DNA from: Axinella damicornis
Taxonomy: Eukaryota > Porifera > Demospongiae > Axinellida > Axinellidae
Reading direction: 5' to 3'
DNA: 64,000 nucleotides
NCBI GenBank assembly: GCA_963931865.1
Contig: OZ007507.1
Span: 20,300,140 to 20,364,139 of the forward strand
Shown: in pieces, positions 59,165 through 64,000 of the stretch
Position numbering within the stretch: the stretch's first letter is position 1
Layout: each line of letters opens with the position of its first letter
Position numbers and translations under genes: made by a program
The notes under the pieces: generated by a model
Told to the model about the DNA's origin: nothing
Databases searched by the model: none
The model's input: the letters and a program-made list of their open reading frames with translations, nothing else

Positions 59165-59590
59165 TATATACAAGTAGCTTCGCTCGCTCAGCTATTTCCC
59201 CTTGTTCGCCTACTCTGAGTAATCCGGTGCCGGACAGCTCTAGAGCTCTCTGTGCAGAGCTGCTGCTCCCCAATTGCATCCGCTTCGAGCTGCTCCCGAG
59301 CATCGCTGCTCCCTGTTTGCGTCCGCTTCCAGCTGCGCTCCCCGATTGCACCCGCTTCAGCTGCTGCTGCACGCCGCTTCAGCTGCTGCTCCCGATCGCG
59401 TCTGCTTCGGCTGCTGCTCTCGATTGCGTCCGCTTCTCCCCGCATCCGCTTGCAGCCCCAGCTGGATTCCAGCCCAATGTTCTTGAACATTCTTCGCAGA
59501 GTTCGAGGTTCAGTAAATAAAAGTACGAAGGTCGCGCATCACTATAATCTAGTCCCGCCCCACGAACATCCCACTTCCGTCAATCTGCAA
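59165..59590 (+). repeat. GCAGCAG/GCGGACGC VNTR element, copy 2
   Basis: Reverse-orientation copy of the 1.88-2.45 kb element: starts ATACAAGTAGCTTCGCTCGC, has the VNTR core, then GCTTGCAGCCCCAGCTGGAT, CTTGAACATTCTTCGC and TCCCGCCCCACGAACATCCC. Overlapping Ser/Ala/Cys-rich frames are artefacts. Confidence 0.82.
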
Positions 59591-60079
59591 ATTGTGTGAG
59601 ATACAGCATGTTCCCAGTTTGTTGTTACATGAATTATTGGTTCTTTTAGGTCTTCACCACGAGGAAAGAGGGGACACTGCTTTGGGGAACCGCAATGATT
59701 GAGAAAATCGCCTCGCAAGTTGCCACTTTCACCATCCAAGTCGACATCTCCAGTGTCTCCTCCTTAAAACAGTCCGCCAAATAGCTGATCGCTCTCATGT
59801 GTTTACATCAAATTATTCACTGTATTCTTAAATCCATGTTATTGCATCTAAGCATTGCTCATCACTAACTCCGTTATATTATTATACACTGTGATCTGTC
59901 TTGATCATTCCAATGATCTTCAGCAATGAGATTCTTAAATCCATGTTATTGCATCTAAGCATTGCTCATCACTAACTCCGTTATATCACCAACCGATTGC
60001 TACCTCAGCATTATACACTGTGATCTGTCTTAGTCATTCCAATGATCTTCAGCAATAAGAAAATTGCCAATATCCTGGA

Positions 60080-61060
60080 GTGTTTGTGGGACTACTTGGA
60101 CAAAGGACAAGTGTTTGCCAGAGCTTTGGACACCCCGGGACATTCCAGGATATCCCAGGGTATTCTTGGGACTACTTGAACCTGGGTTGCCAGGGCTTGG
60201 GACATCCCAGGATATCGATATCCCAGGATGTCCTAGGGTATTTTTGGGACTACTTGGGCTTGGGACATCCTGGGATATCCCGGGAAGTACCAGGGTATTC
60301 TTGGGACTACTTGGACCTGGGACAAGTGGTTGCCAGGGCTTGGGACATCCCAGGATATCCCAGCTGTCCCAGGGTATCCTTGGGACTACTTGGACCTGGG
60401 ACAGAGGGGTTGCCAGAGCCTGGGATGTCCCCGGGTATTCTTGGGACTACTTGGACCTGGGACAAGTGGTTGCCAGGGCTTGAGACATCCCAGCATGTCC
60501 CAGGGTATTCTTGGGACTACTTGGACCTGGGACAGAGGGGTTGCCAGAGCTTGGGACATCCCAGGATATCCCGGGATGTCCCCGGGTATTCTTGGGACTA
60601 CTTGGACCTGGGACAAGTGGTTGCCAGGGCTTGGGACATCCCAGGATATCCCAGCATGTCCCAGGGTATTCTTGGGACTACTTGGACCTGGGACAGAGGG
60701 GTTGCCAGAGCTTGGGACATCCCAAGATATCCTGGGATGTCCCCGGGTATTCTTGGGACTACTTGGGACAAGTGGTTGCCAGGGCTTAGGACATCCCAGG
60801 ATGTCCTTGGGACTGCTTAGACCTGGGACAGAGGGGTTGCCAGAGCTTGGGACTTTCCAGGATGTCCCAGGGAATGAAAGGATCAGTAGGGAGCTTGGGA
60901 CATTCCAGGATATCCCGGGATGTCCCAGGGAATGAAAGGATCAGTAGGACATCTCAACAGGATATCCTGGGATGTCCCAGGGAATGAAAGGATCAGTAGG
61001 GAGCTTGGGACATTCCAGGATATCCCGGGATGTCCCAGGATCGGTAGGACATCTCAAGAC
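60080..61060. repeat. Minisatellite of GGGACATCCCAGGATATCCC units
   Basis: Nine or more repeats of TTCTTGGGACTACTTGGACC at about 60-80-bp spacing, followed alternately by GGGACAAGTGGTTGCCAGGG or GGGACAGAGGGGTTGCCAGA and by GGGACATCCCAGGATATCCC. Units are rich in short palindromes. All three plus-strand frames stay open for hundreds of codons for compositional reasons. Confidence 0.93.
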
Positions 61061-61074
61061 ACTTGATGGCAATC

Positions 61075-61460
61075 CCGGACAGTTGTGCTTCCCGTTTGCG
61101 TCCGCTTCCAGCTGCTGCCGCAGTCCCCGATTGCGCCCGCCTTCAGCTGCTGCTGCATGCTCGCCGCTTGCATCTGCTTCGGCTGCTGCTCCCGATCGCA
61201 TCCGCTTTAGCTGCTGCATGCTTCCCGATTGCGTCCACTTCGACTGCTGCTCCCCGCATCCGCTTGCAGCCCCAGCTAGATTCCAGCCCAATGTTCTTGA
61301 ACATTCTTCGCGGAGTTCGAGGTTCAGTAAATAAATTAAAGTACGAAGGTCGCGCGTCACTATAGTCTAGTCCCGCCCCACGAACATCCCACTTCCGTCA
61401 CTCACAGACACACACACACGTACACACACACACACACACACACACGTTAAAATCTTAATG
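61075..61460 (+). repeat. GCAGCAG/GCGGACGC VNTR element, copy 3
   Basis: Third copy, with the 3' boundary also present: CCCACTTCCGTCACTCACAG, a CA microsatellite and CACGTTAAAATCTTAATG, matching copy 1 in reverse. Its 5' end merges with the preceding minisatellite. Confidence 0.82.
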
Positions 61461-61563
61461 CATTGACAGTCATGTTTATACATACAGTCATGTTTATACA
61501 TAGACATGTCTATACATACAATCATGCAAACCATAACACTGAGAACCTAGTGATCTAACTCAC

Positions 61564-62174
61564 GTTGTACCCTTGGCTTCTTGGGGCTCTCCTCACCCTC
61601 ACATTTAGCTGGAGCTTGCCTCTTTACACAAGGAGACCCTGGAAACAAAGTAATAGATAACCAATAGTGACTTCCTTCCTCTATCTTAGAAGTTGTAACT
61701 TACCAGCCAATTGTACACTTCATGTATTGCTTTCCTGTTTCCGTGTCTCTCGTGTCTCGTGTCCACAAATATCATGTATTCTTATATACAATGGCATCAA
61801 GCATGGGTTGCTCTACTTGCATGGAATTAGCTAGCTACTTGCTCTGCTCTCAGTTGTAGCACTAGTAAAAGTGTAGTGGGAGAGCTCAGTATGCTTCCTC
61901 ATGCAGAGTCACATGACAAAGTATTATACAGGGTGAGTTTAGGGACAATAGTACGATACAAGTACTCACTGGGTCCTGGGTTGGATTCGATATCACCAGA
62001 CATCATCAGCAACATTTCATTCACCAAAGCACCATACTCCATCAGTGTATAGAAAAACACTGATTTCAAAATCAGTTGGTAGTAGTAGATTTTATTGGTG
62101 TAGCAAAGCCAAATAGCTCTCGCCTGATGTGCATGGAAACAAAGGAGTATAGCAGTGCTCAAACAAAATATCAC
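61564..62174 (-). CDS. Two exons of an unidentified gene with a 2A-like NPGP motif
   Basis: The frame 62,174-61,970 is hydrophobic (ILLCFHAHQARAIWLCY, YYQLILKSVFFYTLMEYG) and ends LLMMSGDIESNPGP at 62,012-61,971, then a donor GTGAGT. The phase continues in 61,638-61,564 (RSPCVKRQAPAKCEGEESPK), also bounded by AG and GT. DxExNPGP after a hydrophobic/Leu-rich run is the full consensus of 2A ribosome-skipping peptides, known in some RNA viruses, in non-LTR retrotransposons and in sea-urchin and sponge genes. The correct upstream acceptor or start is uncertain, and the downstream protein continues beyond the exons I could find. Confidence 0.55.
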
Positions 62175-62224
62175 CTGGCCTACATGTAGCTACTGTTCCT
62201 CAAGGATATTATACATGCAAAAGC

Positions 62225-62282
62225 TAGCCTCGTTCCCGGCAGCCCCCCCCCCCCCCCCCCCCCGGGCCTGGGAACGAGGCTA
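62225..62282. mobile_element. Hairpin element with poly-C in the loop and 9-bp target duplication
   Basis: TAGCCTCGTTCCCGG and CCTGGGAACGAGGCTA around a 21-bp C tract. Flanks TGCAAAAGC (62,216-62,224) and TGCAACAGC (62,283-62,291) agree at 8 of 9 bases. Confidence 0.85.
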
Positions 62283-62514
62283 TGCAACAGCTACTAGCTA
62301 GGTATGTTGTGCATAATGCAACCAAATTCAGTTGATTTCTATCATATACCAGTTATGGTAGACTTCTTGATTGCTTCCATCATTCTTGTCTATACGTATG
62401 TCATAATACAGGTGCTGTTTTTCTATTAGGTGACTGAAACCAAAGAATGCAACCAAACCTAGATTTTGTATAGCATATATTGCGTGTCCGCTCTATCCCT
62501 ACATATATAGGTGT

Positions 62515-63362
62515 CTTCCCATTTTGTCAATTCCCATTTCGTCAATTCCCACTTCGTCAATTTCACTTCGTCAACTTCTCACTTTGTTAATTCCCACTTC
62601 GTCAACATTGACCAAGTGGGAATTGACAAAGTGGGAATCTATACTAAACATAGCAAGGGTGCATAGTATGGCAAACATGGGTTGTGAGACTCAGGGCTAA
62701 TTACCAGGCATTTGCATTGACTGAAGTTCAAGTATGAACCCTCAGGAAGTGGGTGAGCAATTTCCATAAAATGCCCAGTGCACTCCCTTAGTTGGATGAT
62801 CTTCTCAGCTATGTTGAAAACACCTAGCTGGCTAGATGGTGGGCAGTTTTCTCCTGCAATGTGGAGTGTCTTTGAGCTTCATGGGAGCAGAACAAGCAAT
62901 CAACTTGGAGGGATGGCCCAGCAAGATTAATTCAATCATTACTCGGCGGCATCCCAACAGCTAGCTACCGACTGGTGAATACCATCAAAGAAGAGCAAGC
63001 ACCTACGGAACTCACAGCAGTCCAGCTTGAAGCAGGATCACATGACACCCAGACGAAAGAGATGTATAGTTGTCAATGAATGCTAAATTGACTCAAGAAA
63101 GCTAGCATACACTGATGGAGAAATAAGTCTCACAACCCATGTTGGTATTGCTACTATGCACTGCATACCTCAGTTTTGATAAGTATTAGTATACATTCCC
63201 ACTTTCTCAATTCCAAATTCATCAATTCCCAATTCGTAAATTCCCACTTTGTCAATTTCTCACTTTGTCAATTCCCACTTGGTCAATGTTGACGAAGTGG
63301 GAATTGACAAAGTAAGAAGTTGACAAAGTGGGAATTGACGAAATGGGAATTGACCAAATGGA
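62515..63362. mobile_element. 850-bp element whose inverted ends are tandem TTCCCACTTCGTCAA units
   Basis: The left end (62,518-62,640) and right end (about 63,196-63,360) are reverse complements over 120-160 bp. Each is built of about seven 12-15-bp units (TTCCCACTT(C/T)GTCAA) and contains its own inner palindrome, CACTTCGTCAACATTGACCA. The middle is unique, with no open frame recognised. TATATAG-like sequence lies outside both ends. Looks like a non-autonomous DNA element. Confidence 0.85.
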
Positions 63363-63575
63363 TTATATAGACTCTACCGAGTCTATGAGAAATCTATGAG
63401 GATTGGGGTACATAACATACAGGTTTGGTATCAGAACCCCACTCTCTAGTAAATTATGATAGCAAAGTGAACGACGTGCGGCCTAGTTATCTACTTGTAT
63501 AACAGGCATATCATAGTAATCCGTATACTAGCAGTTAAATGTTCCATTCCATTGACTCGTAGTGTATTAACTCAC

Positions 63576-63718
63576 CTTCCTGTTTCCATAACTATAAAGG
63601 AACCCAGTGAGTAAGTGGGGGAGCACCATCCACACTGGCATCCTGCGATACCTTCGGTAGATAAGTAGACGAATACGAGCACGATTCCTTGTTGCCAGCC
63701 ACTCATCAACACCAGAAC
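63576..63718 (-). CDS. Candidate internal exon, unidentified
   Basis: Bounded by TTGCAG and GTGAGT; open in two frames. The better-looking one reads VDEWLATRNRARIRLLIYRR ... VLPHLLTGFLYSYGNRK. It does not join in phase to the exon at 63,858-64,000 using the best donor, so membership of the same gene is unproven. Confidence 0.3.
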
Positions 63719-63857
63719 CTGCAAGAGGTATCCTAGATAGAGGAATGGAGATTATAGGCACAGAGTGTCACTTGGGAAGGGATTGAGAAATTAGGATGAG
63801 TGTGAGCACTAGCCCATGCATGCATGTGGAGGTGCTGATACAACTTTCTGTACGTAC

Positions 63858-64000
63858 CTGGCTGCTAGACATGGGTAGAATATGTTGCTTAGAATCCTGT
63901 TTGAATATCCTCCCTCATCCTGTCCTGCTGCCCTCGTGTCGTACTGGAATGTAGCTACTAAAATAGCAATGGCTTGGAGTAGGACCAACCTCCTCCTCAT
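63858..64000 (-). CDS. Candidate first exon with signal peptide, at the window edge
   Basis: MRRRLVLLQAIAILVATFQ looks like a signal peptide, followed by YDTRAAGQDEGGYSNRILSN and a donor GTACGT after CLAA. The ATG is exactly the last three bases of the window, so it could also be internal. Product unknown. Confidence 0.35.

Noticed and set aside
60064..60935. Overlapping plus-strand frames of 139-246 codons rich in GTSQDIPG-type repeats
   Set aside because: All three frames are open because the tandem unit lacks stops; no non-repetitive part, start context or homology.

Overview
The window looks like nuclear DNA of an early-branching animal, most likely a sponge (inference). Most genes are split by short GT-AG introns and encode animal housekeeping or signalling proteins: GSK3, ribosomal protein eS25, acyl-CoA-binding protein, SLC2A13/HMIT, ASCC2 and an SV2-like transporter. 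There is also a Death-domain/ankyrin protein of the kind expanded in sponges and cnidarians. No bacterial operon, CRISPR array or convincing tRNA/rRNA gene was seen. All exon models come from translating by hand and matching GT-AG sites, phase and remembered family conservation; no database was searched.

Layout. 0-4 kb: GSK3 on the minus strand, running off the left edge. 4-12.8 kb: no recognisable gene; tandem repeats, a tRNA-like SINE trace and a 1.07-kb element holding a 270-bp palindrome. 12.8-20.4 kb: SV2-like transporter (minus) with a pentapeptide-type luminal domain; its introns are packed with foldback elements and a 58-bp palindromic satellite. 20.5-22.7 kb: ribonuclease-inhibitor-like LRR protein (plus) with two apparent frameshifts. 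23.1-25.6 kb: eS25 (minus), with a 674-bp foldback transposon in its intron, head-to-head with ACBP (plus). 26.2-29.2 kb: SLC2A13-like proton/inositol symporter. 32-33.6 kb: GT61-type glycosyltransferase. 34-35.2 kb: 5'-truncated dead LINE. 35.3-48.7 kb: ASCC2 (16 exons), with an intronless exonuclease/endonuclease/phosphatase-fold gene nested antisense in one intron. 49.5-55.4 kb: Death-domain plus giant ankyrin protein (minus). 55.5-61.5 kb: repeats and a decayed DUF3987-like gene. 61.5-64 kb: exons of one or more unidentified minus-strand genes, one carrying a canonical 2A-like motif, around an 850-bp inverted-repeat element.

The genes do not form one pathway. The strongest unexplained signal is a dense family of very small hairpin elements (ends TAGCCTCG...CGAGGCTA, 34 to 674 bp) flanked by 9-bp target-site duplications, five of them exact at 8-9 bp by eye. 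This marks them as transposed DNA elements, possibly Mutator-like. Other notable signals are a tandemly repeated splice acceptor in ASCC2, a satellite apparently grown from a palindromic element, at least eleven G/C homopolymers of 20-52 bp, and the 2A-like exon.
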